A stretch of 64,000 bases of DNA. Origin: Hydrogenophaga intermedia (lineage in GTDB: Bacteria; Pseudomonadota; Gammaproteobacteria; Burkholderiales; Burkholderiaceae_C). The stretch spans positions 1-64,000 of the forward strand of contig NZ_CCAE010000020.1 of NCBI RefSeq assembly GCF_000723405.1. The letters run 5' to 3'. The position numbers and the translations under genes were made by a program. Shown here in pieces: positions 8,721 to 18,811 of this stretch; the stretch's first letter is position 1; each line of letters starts with the position of its first letter. The notes under the pieces were generated by a model. The model was given only the letters and a program-made list of their open reading frames with translations. It was not told where the DNA came from and did not search any database.

Positions 8721-8744
8721 CTTGAGCCTTGAAAATGGCCCCAT
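8721..8744 (+). promoter_or_regulatory. Sigma32-like heat-shock promoter of clpB
   Basis: CTTGAGC (8721-8727) and CCCCAT (8739-8744) are 11 nt apart, inside the window for the sigma32 consensus CTTGAAA-N11-16-CCCCATNT. A second CTTGAAA at 8728 is too close to the -10 to be used. clpB starts 44 nt downstream. Confidence 0.65.
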
Positions 8745-8788
8745 CGCCGCCATGTGCACCGCAATCCACTTTCCGGAGCGCCCCTCTC

Positions 8789-11395
<2,607 letters not shown>

Positions 11396-11413
11396 GCTCG
11401 GCCGGGGCGGCGC

Positions 11414-11653
11414 TCAGGCCGCTTCGTCGTCCGCCTCGGCCAGCACCGGCACCTGGGTGTTTTGCAGATAGCCCTGCGCGGCCAGCTCGTGTGCGAGGTC
11501 GCGCACGTCCTCGCCCAGCAGGCGCGAGAGTTCGCGCAGGCTGCGCCGGCCGTTGGCCATCAGCAGCAGGGTGTGCGCCCGGCGGTCCAGCCCGTCGGGG
11601 CGGGCCAGCGCCTCCCAGGCGCGCGGCGTCTTCGTGTACAGCTTGCCTTCCAT
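11414..11653 (-). CDS. Small hypothetical protein, winged-helix-like
   Basis: The reading frame supports a 79-residue protein starting MEGKLYTKTPRAWEAL. A central segment (RRAHTLLLMANGRRSLRELSRLLGED) looks like a winged-helix or regulator-associated helical fold, followed by LAAQGYLQ and an acidic tail. The frame stays open further upstream to 11860, but that part is not protein-like. It is convergent with clpB. The function is unknown to me. Confidence 0.6.
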   Translation of the reverse strand: MEGKLYTKTPRAWEALARPDGLDRRAHTLLLMANGRRSLRELSRLLGEDVRDLAHELAAQGYLQNTQVPVLAEADDEAA

Positions 11654-11839
11654 GTCCCGATGAGGATGCACCAGCGGCGTGACCTCGCGATGAAAGCACG
11701 CCTGGCCGTGAGACAAATTCAAGAATTGGGCCAGGGGTCGTTCCCGCCGTCCGGCACCCTGGGCTGACCGATCGGAGCCCCAGGGGCTACCCCTGTCAGG
11801 AAATCCGCCGATCACCACATCGATCACATCCGCGGCGGC

Positions 11840-11867
11840 TATAACCGTGACCTGCATCACGTGATGC
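11840..11867 (+). promoter_or_regulatory. Candidate promoter with palindromic operator before the DUF1631 gene
   Basis: A -10-like TATAAC (11840-11845) is followed eight nt later by the perfect 14-bp palindrome GCATCACGTGATGC (11854-11867), which would cover the start of transcription. The gene start is at 11912. No good -35 is visible. The rest of 11654-11911 shows nothing else clear. Confidence 0.35.
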
Positions 11868-11911
11868 TTTCGTCACATGATGGTCGCCGCTCTCCTGGCC
11901 CCTTTGCCCCC

Positions 11912-14335
11912 ATGACCGTTCCCTCTCCTTTGCTGGAGCAGTGCTTCGAGGAAGCCATCCGCCACGCGGCCCCCATGCTGGGTCGCTGCATCGACGTGGC
12001 CGTCTCGTCCCTGCAGAACGAGGAGAAGGAGATGCGCGAAGTGGCCGCCCGGGACCGCGCGGCGCGGTCCTGGTTCGCGCTGCTCAAACACCGCAACGCC
12101 TGGGGGCCCAGCTTCGCGCAGCGCCTGAAGGCCGCGTTGCGCACCGGGTACAACGAAGGCAATACCTCCAGCCTGGCGTTGCTGTCCAACACCGAACTGC
12201 TCGCCCTGGTGGACGACAACGCGGTGGCCGAGTCGATCGAATCCGCCAAGCTGCTGCAGAACCTGCTGCCCGAGGTGGAGCAGGCCCTGGCCGTGCTGGA
12301 CGCGCGCATGAGCTCGCTGATCGGCCTGGACACCGTGCACGCCGAGAAGAACCCGCTGCGCCCCTCGGTGTATGTGCGGGTGCTGCGCGAACTGCTGGCC
12401 GCCAGCGAGAACGACGCCGAAGTGCGCACCCTGTGGATGCGCCACCTGGCCCCGGTGCTGGGGCGCGAACTGCGCGGCCTGTACGAAAACCTGGCGCTGA
12501 TGCTGCAGCGGGCCAACGTGCAGGAGGCCAGCTACCGCGTGCGCCTGGTCGCCGACCCGCAAGCCTCGCGGCCCACGCCGCCCAAGCGCGACCTGCTCGA
12601 CTTCGAATTCACCCCGGGCGGCATGGCCACCGAAGGCCACGCGCCCGCGCCGGCGCAGCCCGCCTACGGCTTCATGCCGGCCATGGGCGACCTGGCCCGC
12701 GCCCACCCGACCATCGACCACGACGTGATGCAGCAGTTCCTGCAGCACGGTGGCGAGGAGTTCGAGCAGTCGCTGGACGAGCAGTACTACCGCCAGCTTG
12801 ACCGCGAGATGGCGGCGGTGAAGGCCGAGGCGGCGCTGCCCGTGCTCGACGACGTGGTGCTGGAGGAAGAGCGCACGCGCTTTCGCGACCTGCCGGTGGT
12901 GGACCGTCCAGCGCGCGGCGTCAGCATCGGCTCGCAGCTCAACCAGCAGGACTGGGGCGACTTCGCCAGCGCCGTGCGGCGCTCGCGCGAGCTGCTCGAC
13001 CTCAAGCGCCAGGCCCGCTCGGTGGGCCAGGCAGTGGGCCTGGACGTGGTGCGCAAGCTGGTCAACCAGGTTGCGCGCGACCCGCTGCTGCTGGCGCCGG
13101 TGCGCGAGGCCGTGGTGGCGCTGGAGCCCGCGCTGCTCAACCAGGCGCTCACGCAGCCGCGCTACTTCAACGAAGACGCCCACCCCGCGCGCCGCCTCGT
13201 CGAAAGCGTGGCGCAGCGCAGCTTCCGCTACAACGACGAATTCAGCGAGGAGTTCGAGTCCTTCTTCGGCCCGGTGCGCGACGCGTTCCGCCAGCTCAAC
13301 GAACGCGCCAGCAAGGAGCCCAAGGCCTTCGGCGAGATGCTGGAGAAGCTGCGCGGCCACTGGCGTTCGCAGGACGACCGCGAGCAGCAGCAGCAACAGG
13401 AGCGCCTGCATGCCCTGCGGCACGCCGAGGAGCGCCAGGCCCTGGCCGACCGCATCGCCTGGGACCTGAGCCAGCGCGCCGACGTGGAGAACGCGCCGGG
13501 CTTCATCCTTGATTTCGTCTACGGCAGTTGGGCGCTGGTGCTGGCGCAGGCCGAGATGGGCCTGCCCGACAGCCAGAACGACCTCAACGCCTACCGCAAG
13601 GCCGTCACCGACCTGCTCTGGAGCATCCGCAAGGAAGTGACCCTGCGCCGCCCGGCCGACCTGTTCCGCATCATTCCGGGCCTCATCAAGACCCTGCACC
13701 AGGGCCTGGACGCCCTGGGCAAGACCCGCGACGAAACCAAGCCATTCTTCGACGCGCTGATGCGCCTGCACGAGCCCGTGCTGGGCCTGCGCCGTGCCAA
13801 GGTGCGCAGCGACTCCGGCCATTCCGACCCGATCCCGCTTGAGCAGATCGTCGATCCGACCGTGTTCGACGAATTCGCGCCGGCCACGCCCGAGCAGCGC
13901 CTGCCCAAGGCCGCCGCGCAGCCCTGGCTGGGCCAGAAGGAGCTGGCCGAGGCCGGCTTCGAAGACACCCTGGCCTCCGACCTTGGCGGCCTGCACGGCG
14001 AGGTCGATTCCGACAGCATGCCGCTGGGCGGGGAGGGCGAGGCGCTCGACGCCGAGCAACTGCTGATGTCGCTGCGCGAAGGCACCTGGGTCGACCTCTA
14101 CTCGCACGGCGAATGGCTGCGCGCCCAGCTCATCTGGGCCAGCACGCGCGGCACGCTGTTCATGTTCACCAGCCGGGGCGGGCGCGCCCACTCCATGACC
14201 AAGCGCGTGTGTGTGCGGCTCATCCGCAACCGCTGGCTGCGCCCGGTCGAGGCCCGGCCGGTGGTGCAGACGGCGCTGGAATCGGTGTTGGCGTCGGGCG
14301 CGCCCCCGGTTCTCGAGCCGGTCAGCGTGCAGTAA
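11912..14335 (+). CDS. DUF1631 family protein
   Basis: This is an 807-residue soluble protein of the DUF1631 family, for which I know no firmly assigned general function. It is largely helical, with an EEERTRFRDLPVVDRPARG linker and a glutamine run near 13386 (REQQQQQERL). The C-terminal domain (about residues 710-795, REGTWVDLYSHGEWLRAQL, then TLFMFTSRGGRAHSMTKR) is beta-rich. No membrane segment or signal peptide is seen. ATG at 11912 fits the conserved N terminus. Confidence 0.8.
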   Translation: MTVPSPLLEQCFEEAIRHAAPMLGRCIDVAVSSLQNEEKEMREVAARDRAARSWFALLKHRNAWGPSFAQRLKAALRTGYNEGNTSSLALLSNTELLALVDDNAVAESIESAKLLQNLLPEVEQALAVLDARMSSLIGLDTVHAEKNPLRPSVYVRVLRELLAASENDAEVRTLWMRHLAPVLGRELRGLYENLALMLQRANVQEASYRVRLVADPQASRPTPPKRDLLDFEFTPGGMATEGHAPAPAQPAYGFMPAMGDLARAHPTIDHDVMQQFLQHGGEEFEQSLDEQYYRQLDREMAAVKAEAALPVLDDVVLEEERTRFRDLPVVDRPARGVSIGSQLNQQDWGDFASAVRRSRELLDLKRQARSVGQAVGLDVVRKLVNQVARDPLLLAPVREAVVALEPALLNQALTQPRYFNEDAHPARRLVESVAQRSFRYNDEFSEEFESFFGPVRDAFRQLNERASKEPKAFGEMLEKLRGHWRSQDDREQQQQQERLHALRHAEERQALADRIAWDLSQRADVENAPGFILDFVYGSWALVLAQAEMGLPDSQNDLNAYRKAVTDLLWSIRKEVTLRRPADLFRIIPGLIKTLHQGLDALGKTRDETKPFFDALMRLHEPVLGLRRAKVRSDSGHSDPIPLEQIVDPTVFDEFAPATPEQRLPKAAAQPWLGQKELAEAGFEDTLASDLGGLHGEVDSDSMPLGGEGEALDAEQLLMSLREGTWVDLYSHGEWLRAQLIWASTRGTLFMFTSRGGRAHSMTKRVCVRLIRNRWLRPVEARPVVQTALESVLASGAPPVLEPVSVQ

Positions 14336-14380
14336 CCGTCCGCGCACCCGCCTGGCGCGGGCTGGGTACCATCTCGGCCC

Positions 14381-15628
14381 ATGACTTCCGCTGCCGCCGC
14401 CCTGGGCACGCTGCCCCCTGCCAAGCCCGCCCCGCTCAAGCAAGACGCCGCCGTCATCGGCCTGGTTGGCCTGGCGCACGGCACGTCCCACTTCTCCCAC
14501 ATGCTGCTGGCGCCGCTGTTCCCGGTGTTCATCCGCGACTTCGGCCTGGGCTTCGCCGACGTGGGCCTGCTCATGACGGTGTTCTTCGTCATCTCGGGCA
14601 TTGGCCAGGCGGCCTCGGGCTTTCTCGTCGACCGCGTGGGCGCGCGCCCGGTGCTGTTCGCGGCCATCAGCTGCTTCCTGGCCGCTTCGCTGGTGGCCTC
14701 GCAGGCCACGGGTTACTGGGGCCTGATGGCAGTGGCCGTGCTCGCGGGCATCGGCAACGCGCCCTTCCACCCCTGCGACTTCACCATCCTCAACCAGCGC
14801 GTCTCGAACGAGCGCCTGGGCCACGCCTTCAGCGTGCATGGCGTCACCGGCAGCCTGGGCTGGGCGCTGGCGCCCGTGTTCCTGGTCGGCATCACCAGCC
14901 TGAGCGACTGGCGCACCGCCTATTACTCGGCGGCGCTGCTCTACCTGGGTGTGCTGGCGCTGCTCTGGTGGCAGCGCGACAAGCTGCTGACCCAGGTGGT
15001 GGTGCGCGCGCCCGCGGAGAGCGGCGCGCCCGCCGGCAAGGACCTGGACTTCCTCAAGCTGCCCGTGGTGTGGTGGTGCTTCGCCTTCTTCCTGCTGTCC
15101 ACCATGACCCTGGCCGTGGTGCAGAGCTTCGTGCCCTCCATCCTGCAGGCGGTCTATGGCACCTCGATGGAGGCCGCCACCCTCACCGTCAGCGCCTACA
15201 TGCTGTGCTCGGCCGTCGGCATGTTCGTGGGCGGCTTCGTCGCGGTCTACGGCCAGCGCCGCCAGATCAGCAGCGACACCGTGCTGGCCTGGGGCATGGG
15301 CCTGGGCGCGTTGCTGATGCTGCTCTGCGCCACCGGCTGGTTCGGCGAAGTCGGCACGATGGTGGTGCTGGCCATCACGGGCTTTGCACTCGGCGTGGCC
15401 GGGCCCAGCCGAGACCTGCTCATCAAGCGCGCCACCCCCAAGGGCGCCACCGGCCGCGTGTATGGCACGGTCTATTCGGGCCTGGACGTGGGCTTCGCGC
15501 TCTCGCCGCTGGTGTTCGGCGTGTTGATGGACCACGGCTGGTACGCGGCCACGCTGGCCGGAGGCGCCGTGGTGCTGGCCTTGTCGGCCTACGCCGCGCT
15601 GGGCGTGGGCAAACGGGTGGCGGCATGA
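14381..15628 (+). CDS. MFS transporter
   Basis: This 415-residue major facilitator has twelve predicted membrane segments. The N terminus (HGTSHFSHMLLAPLFPVF) resembles the fosmidomycin-resistance (Fsr) branch, and FLVDRVGARPVLF is the MFS loop 2-3 signature. The substrate is unknown. Its stop overlaps the start of the ThDP enzyme gene (ATGA), so the two are translationally coupled and the transporter may move a substrate or product of that enzyme. Confidence 0.88.
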   Translation: MTSAAAALGTLPPAKPAPLKQDAAVIGLVGLAHGTSHFSHMLLAPLFPVFIRDFGLGFADVGLLMTVFFVISGIGQAASGFLVDRVGARPVLFAAISCFLAASLVASQATGYWGLMAVAVLAGIGNAPFHPCDFTILNQRVSNERLGHAFSVHGVTGSLGWALAPVFLVGITSLSDWRTAYYSAALLYLGVLALLWWQRDKLLTQVVVRAPAESGAPAGKDLDFLKLPVVWWCFAFFLLSTMTLAVVQSFVPSILQAVYGTSMEAATLTVSAYMLCSAVGMFVGGFVAVYGQRRQISSDTVLAWGMGLGALLMLLCATGWFGEVGTMVVLAITGFALGVAGPSRDLLIKRATPKGATGRVYGTVYSGLDVGFALSPLVFGVLMDHGWYAATLAGGAVVLALSAYAALGVGKRVAA

Positions 15629-17322
15629 GTACCTTGGCCGGCCACCTCCTCGTCGAATGCCTGATCGAGCAGGGCGTCACCCACGCCTTCGGCGTGCCGG
15701 GCGAGAGCTTCCTCGCCGTGCTCGACGGCTTCCATGCGCACGCGGACCGCATCCGCTTCGTCACCAACCGGCAGGAGGGCGGTGCCGCCTTCATGGCCGA
15801 GGCCCAGGGCAAGCTCACTGGCCGCCCGGGTGTCTGCTTCGTCACGCGCGGGCCGGGCGCCACCAACGCCTCCATCGGCGTGCACACGGCCTTCCAGGAC
15901 AGCACGCCCATGGTGCTGTTCGTGGGCGACGTGGCCAGCGACGCCCGCGACCGCGAGGCCTTCCAGGAAGTCGACTTCGCCGCCTTCTTCGGTCCGTCCA
16001 CCAAAGGCATGGCCAAGCGCGTCGAGCGCATCGACGACGCCCGCCGCATCCCCGAGTACGTGGCGCGCGCCTTCGCCACCGCCATGAATGGCCGCCCCGG
16101 CCCGGTGGTGCTGGTGCTGCCCGAGGACATGCTCACGCACGAGGTGGACACCGCGCCCTTGCCGCGCGTGGAGCCCGTGCAGGCCTGGAGCGACCCGGGC
16201 GCGCTGCGCGAGCTGCGCACCCTGCTGCTGGCGGCCGAGCGGCCGCTCGTCATCGCCGGTGGCGGCGGCTGGACGCCGCAGAGCGCCGCCGCGCTGCAGC
16301 GCTTCGCTGAAGCCTGGCGTCTGCCCGTGGCCAACGCCTTCCGCTTCCAGGACTGCTTCGACAACCACCACCCGCAGTACGCGGGCGACGTCGGTCTGGG
16401 CATCAACCCCGCGCTGGCGCGCCGAGTGCGCGAAAGCGACCTGCTCATCGCCCTGGGCCCGCGCCTGGGCGAAAGCACCACGGGTGGCTACACGCTCATC
16501 GAAGCGCCCGTGCCCAAGCAGAAGCTGGTGCACGTTCACGCCAGCGCCGAGGAACTGCACCGCGTCTACCAGCCCACGCTCGCCATCCAGGCCAGCATGA
16601 ACGCCGCCGCGCGCAGCCTGGAGGTGCTGAGCCCGCCACCCAGCCTGCCCTGGGCCGACTGGACGGACGCCTGCCACGCCGACTACCTCGCCAACATCGA
16701 CCCGGCCAACGGGGGCGTGCAACTGCCCGGGCCCATCGACATGCCCGCCATCGTGCACACCCTGCAGCGCCTGCTGCCGGCCGACGCCGTGCTCACCAAT
16801 GGCGCGGGCAACTTCGCGAGCTGGCTGCACCGCTTCTACCGCTACCCCGGCCTGGTGCGCGGCCACAAGACGCAACTGGCGCCCACCAACGGCGCCATGG
16901 GCTACGGCGTACCGGCCGGCATCGCCGCGTCCATCCTCACCGGCCGCACCGCCTTCACCATCGCGGGCGACGGCGACTTCCTCATGAACGGGCAGGAGCT
17001 GGCCACCGCCGTGCAGCACGGCGCGCGCAGCATCGTGCTGCTGCTGGACAACGGCACCTACGGCACCATCCGCATGCACCAGGAGCGCGAATACCCCGCG
17101 CGGGTGAGCGGCTCCAACCTCAACAACCCCGACTTCGGGGCCCTGGCGCGCGCCTACGGCTACGCCAGCGAGCGCGTGGAATGCACGGCCGACTTCGAGC
17201 CCGCGCTGCAGCGCGCGCTGGCGCACCCGGGCGGCACGGTCATCGTGGTGCCGCTCTCGCCCGAGGTGATCACCACCCGGGGCACGCTCACGGCGATCCG
17301 CGAAGCCGCCCAGAAACGCTGA
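15625..17322 (+). CDS. Thiamine diphosphate-dependent enzyme, acetolactate synthase-like
   Basis: The 565-residue protein has the three-domain layout of acetolactate synthase-like enzymes. The activating glutamate is in NRQEGGAAFMAEAQG (about residue 50), with FVTRGPGATNA next. The C-terminal ThDP/Mg motif is GDGDFLMNGQELAT with LLLDNGTYGTI. No regulatory small subunit (ilvH) and no ilvC are adjacent, so a catabolic 2-keto-acid decarboxylase or ligase role is as likely as valine synthesis. ATG at 15625 overlaps the MFS stop. Confidence 0.85.
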   Translation: MSTLAGHLLVECLIEQGVTHAFGVPGESFLAVLDGFHAHADRIRFVTNRQEGGAAFMAEAQGKLTGRPGVCFVTRGPGATNASIGVHTAFQDSTPMVLFVGDVASDARDREAFQEVDFAAFFGPSTKGMAKRVERIDDARRIPEYVARAFATAMNGRPGPVVLVLPEDMLTHEVDTAPLPRVEPVQAWSDPGALRELRTLLLAAERPLVIAGGGGWTPQSAAALQRFAEAWRLPVANAFRFQDCFDNHHPQYAGDVGLGINPALARRVRESDLLIALGPRLGESTTGGYTLIEAPVPKQKLVHVHASAEELHRVYQPTLAIQASMNAAARSLEVLSPPPSLPWADWTDACHADYLANIDPANGGVQLPGPIDMPAIVHTLQRLLPADAVLTNGAGNFASWLHRFYRYPGLVRGHKTQLAPTNGAMGYGVPAGIAASILTGRTAFTIAGDGDFLMNGQELATAVQHGARSIVLLLDNGTYGTIRMHQEREYPARVSGSNLNNPDFGALARAYGYASERVECTADFEPALQRALAHPGGTVIVVPLSPEVITTRGTLTAIREAAQKR

Positions 17323-17323
17323 A

Positions 17324-17346
17324 CCACCCCCGGCCCCGGGGGGTGG
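17324..17346 (+). terminator. Possible terminator hairpin after the ThDP enzyme gene
   Basis: A strong C/G hairpin (CCACCCCCGG and its complement around CCC) begins two nt after the stop. No clear T run follows, so it may only stabilise the 3' end or act with Rho. Confidence 0.4.
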
Positions 17347-17436
17347 AATGTGAATACATCACAGGTTTAGACCCCAACACGGCACAGTATCCAACGCCTG
17401 TCAGTGAAAAACTTTCCGTCATACGGAGGTATTCAT

Positions 17437-18126
17437 ATGCGACAGGCAACTGACACGGTTTGGGGGAGCAACACGCAGTTTTCGACGGGCGAGGCCAGGG
17501 CCTTGAGCCAGGCCCACCTGCTGCGGGTGTTCGACGAGGTGGACTACGGCATGCTGCTGCTCGACCCGCAAGGGCGCATCCTGCACGCCAACCACCTGGC
17601 GCGCCACGAGCTGGCGCAGCGGCGCGTGCTGCGCGCCTGCAGCGGCAACCTCATGGGCAGCAGCGCCGAGCACAGCGAGCGCATCCAGCAGGCCCTGGAC
17701 GCCGCCAGCCGCGGGCAGCGACGCCTGCTGCTCATGCGCGAAGGCGAGCGCGACCTGTCCATGGCCTTCACCCCGCTGTCACACCCGCTGGAAGACGACA
17801 CGCCCACCGTGCTGGTGCTGCTGTCGCGCCAGAGCGCCAGCGACAACCTGGCCGTGCGCATGTTCGCCCGCGCCCTGAGCCTGAGCCCCACCGAGGAGGT
17901 GGTGATGCTGGCCCTGTGCCGCGGCCTGGACGTGCAAGAGATCGCCGCCGAGAACGGCGTGGCCATCTCCACCGTGCGCAGCCAGGTCAAGACCCTGCGC
18001 GAAAAGGCCGGCGCCAGCAGCGTGCGCCGCCTGCTGCAACGCGTGAACAGTCTGCCGCCCGTGGTGCCTGCCTTGCGCATCATCACGCCGGTCGCGCACA
18101 ATCCGGTGGCCTACTCCCACCCGTAG
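17437..18126 (+). CDS. LuxR-family transcriptional regulator with PAS-like N-terminal region
   Basis: This is a 229-residue regulator. An N-terminal PAS-like segment (VFDEVDYGMLLLDPQGRILHANHLARHEL) precedes a LuxR-type HTH (SLSPTEEVVMLALCRGLDVQEIAAENGVAISTVRSQVKTLREKAG, residues about 145-195). The DNA-binding helix is IAAENGVAISTVRSQVKTL. The start was fixed by an excellent GGAGGT six nt before the ATG at 17437. No autoinducer-binding or receiver domain is evident. It is followed ten nt later by the CRP-type regulator gene. Confidence 0.85.
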   Translation: MRQATDTVWGSNTQFSTGEARALSQAHLLRVFDEVDYGMLLLDPQGRILHANHLARHELAQRRVLRACSGNLMGSSAEHSERIQQALDAASRGQRRLLLMREGERDLSMAFTPLSHPLEDDTPTVLVLLSRQSASDNLAVRMFARALSLSPTEEVVMLALCRGLDVQEIAAENGVAISTVRSQVKTLREKAGASSVRRLLQRVNSLPPVVPALRIITPVAHNPVAYSHP

Positions 18127-18136
18127 CCACCACCGG

Positions 18137-18790
18137 ATGCCCTTAGCCAGCGCTTCGACTTTCCCCTCGCAGAACACGCAGCACATCGAAGCACTGGCCG
18201 CGCAAGGGATCCACCGCCGCTACCGCCGCGGTGCCTTGCTCATTCAGGAAGGCGAAACCGGCGACACCCTCTACATCGTGCTGCAAGGCCGCTTGCGCGC
18301 CTACGTGGCCGATGCCTCTGGCCGCGAACTCACCCTGGGTCTGTACGGCCCGCTCGAATACGTGGGCGAAATGTCGCTCGACGGCGGCCCGCGCTCGGCC
18401 AACGTGGAGGCGGCCGAGGCCAGCACCTGCTCCGTGGTCACGCGCGACCGGCTACTGGCCTACATCGCCGAGCACCCCGAATTCGCCTTCGAACTCATGG
18501 CGCGCCTGATCCGGCGCGCGCGCCTGGCCACCGAGAGCGCGCGCAGCGTGGCGCTGATCGATGTCTATGGCCGCCTGGTGAAGCTGCTCAACGGCTGGGC
18601 GCTGGAGCCGCAGGAAGAAGACGGCGCCCGCCCGCTGCGCGAGCGCTTGACGCACCAGCAGATGGCCCAGCACCTGGCGTGTTCACGCGAGATGGTGAGC
18701 CGGCTGTTGAAGGACCTGGAGAACGGCGGCTACATCGCCGTGCGGGAGCGGCGCATCTGGTTGCTGAAGAACCTGCCGGCGCGGTGGTGA
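18137..18790 (+). CDS. CRP/FNR-family transcriptional regulator with intact cyclic-nucleotide cassette
   Basis: The 217-residue protein has an N-terminal cyclic-nucleotide-binding beta-barrel and a C-terminal winged HTH (HQQMAQHLACSREMVSRLLK). The phosphate-binding cassette is readable as VGEMSLDGGPRSANV: the Gly-Glu pair and Arg-Ser pair correspond to CRP residues that hold cAMP, with serine after arginine as in cAMP binders. The N terminus lacks an FNR iron-sulfur cysteine set. A class III cyclase gene lies 3.1 kb away, making cAMP a plausible ligand. Confidence 0.87.
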   Translation: MPLASASTFPSQNTQHIEALAAQGIHRRYRRGALLIQEGETGDTLYIVLQGRLRAYVADASGRELTLGLYGPLEYVGEMSLDGGPRSANVEAAEASTCSVVTRDRLLAYIAEHPEFAFELMARLIRRARLATESARSVALIDVYGRLVKLLNGWALEPQEEDGARPLRERLTHQQMAQHLACSREMVSRLLKDLENGGYIAVRERRIWLLKNLPARW

Positions 18791-18811
18791 GCCGGCAAGT
18801 CTTCACAAACA

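Noticed and set aside
11873-15535. A 1220-codon open frame on the minus strand over the DUF1631 and MFS genes
   Set aside because: Its composition (His, Gln, Arg, Ala, Gly) is a shadow signature; the plus-strand genes have family matches and proper starts.
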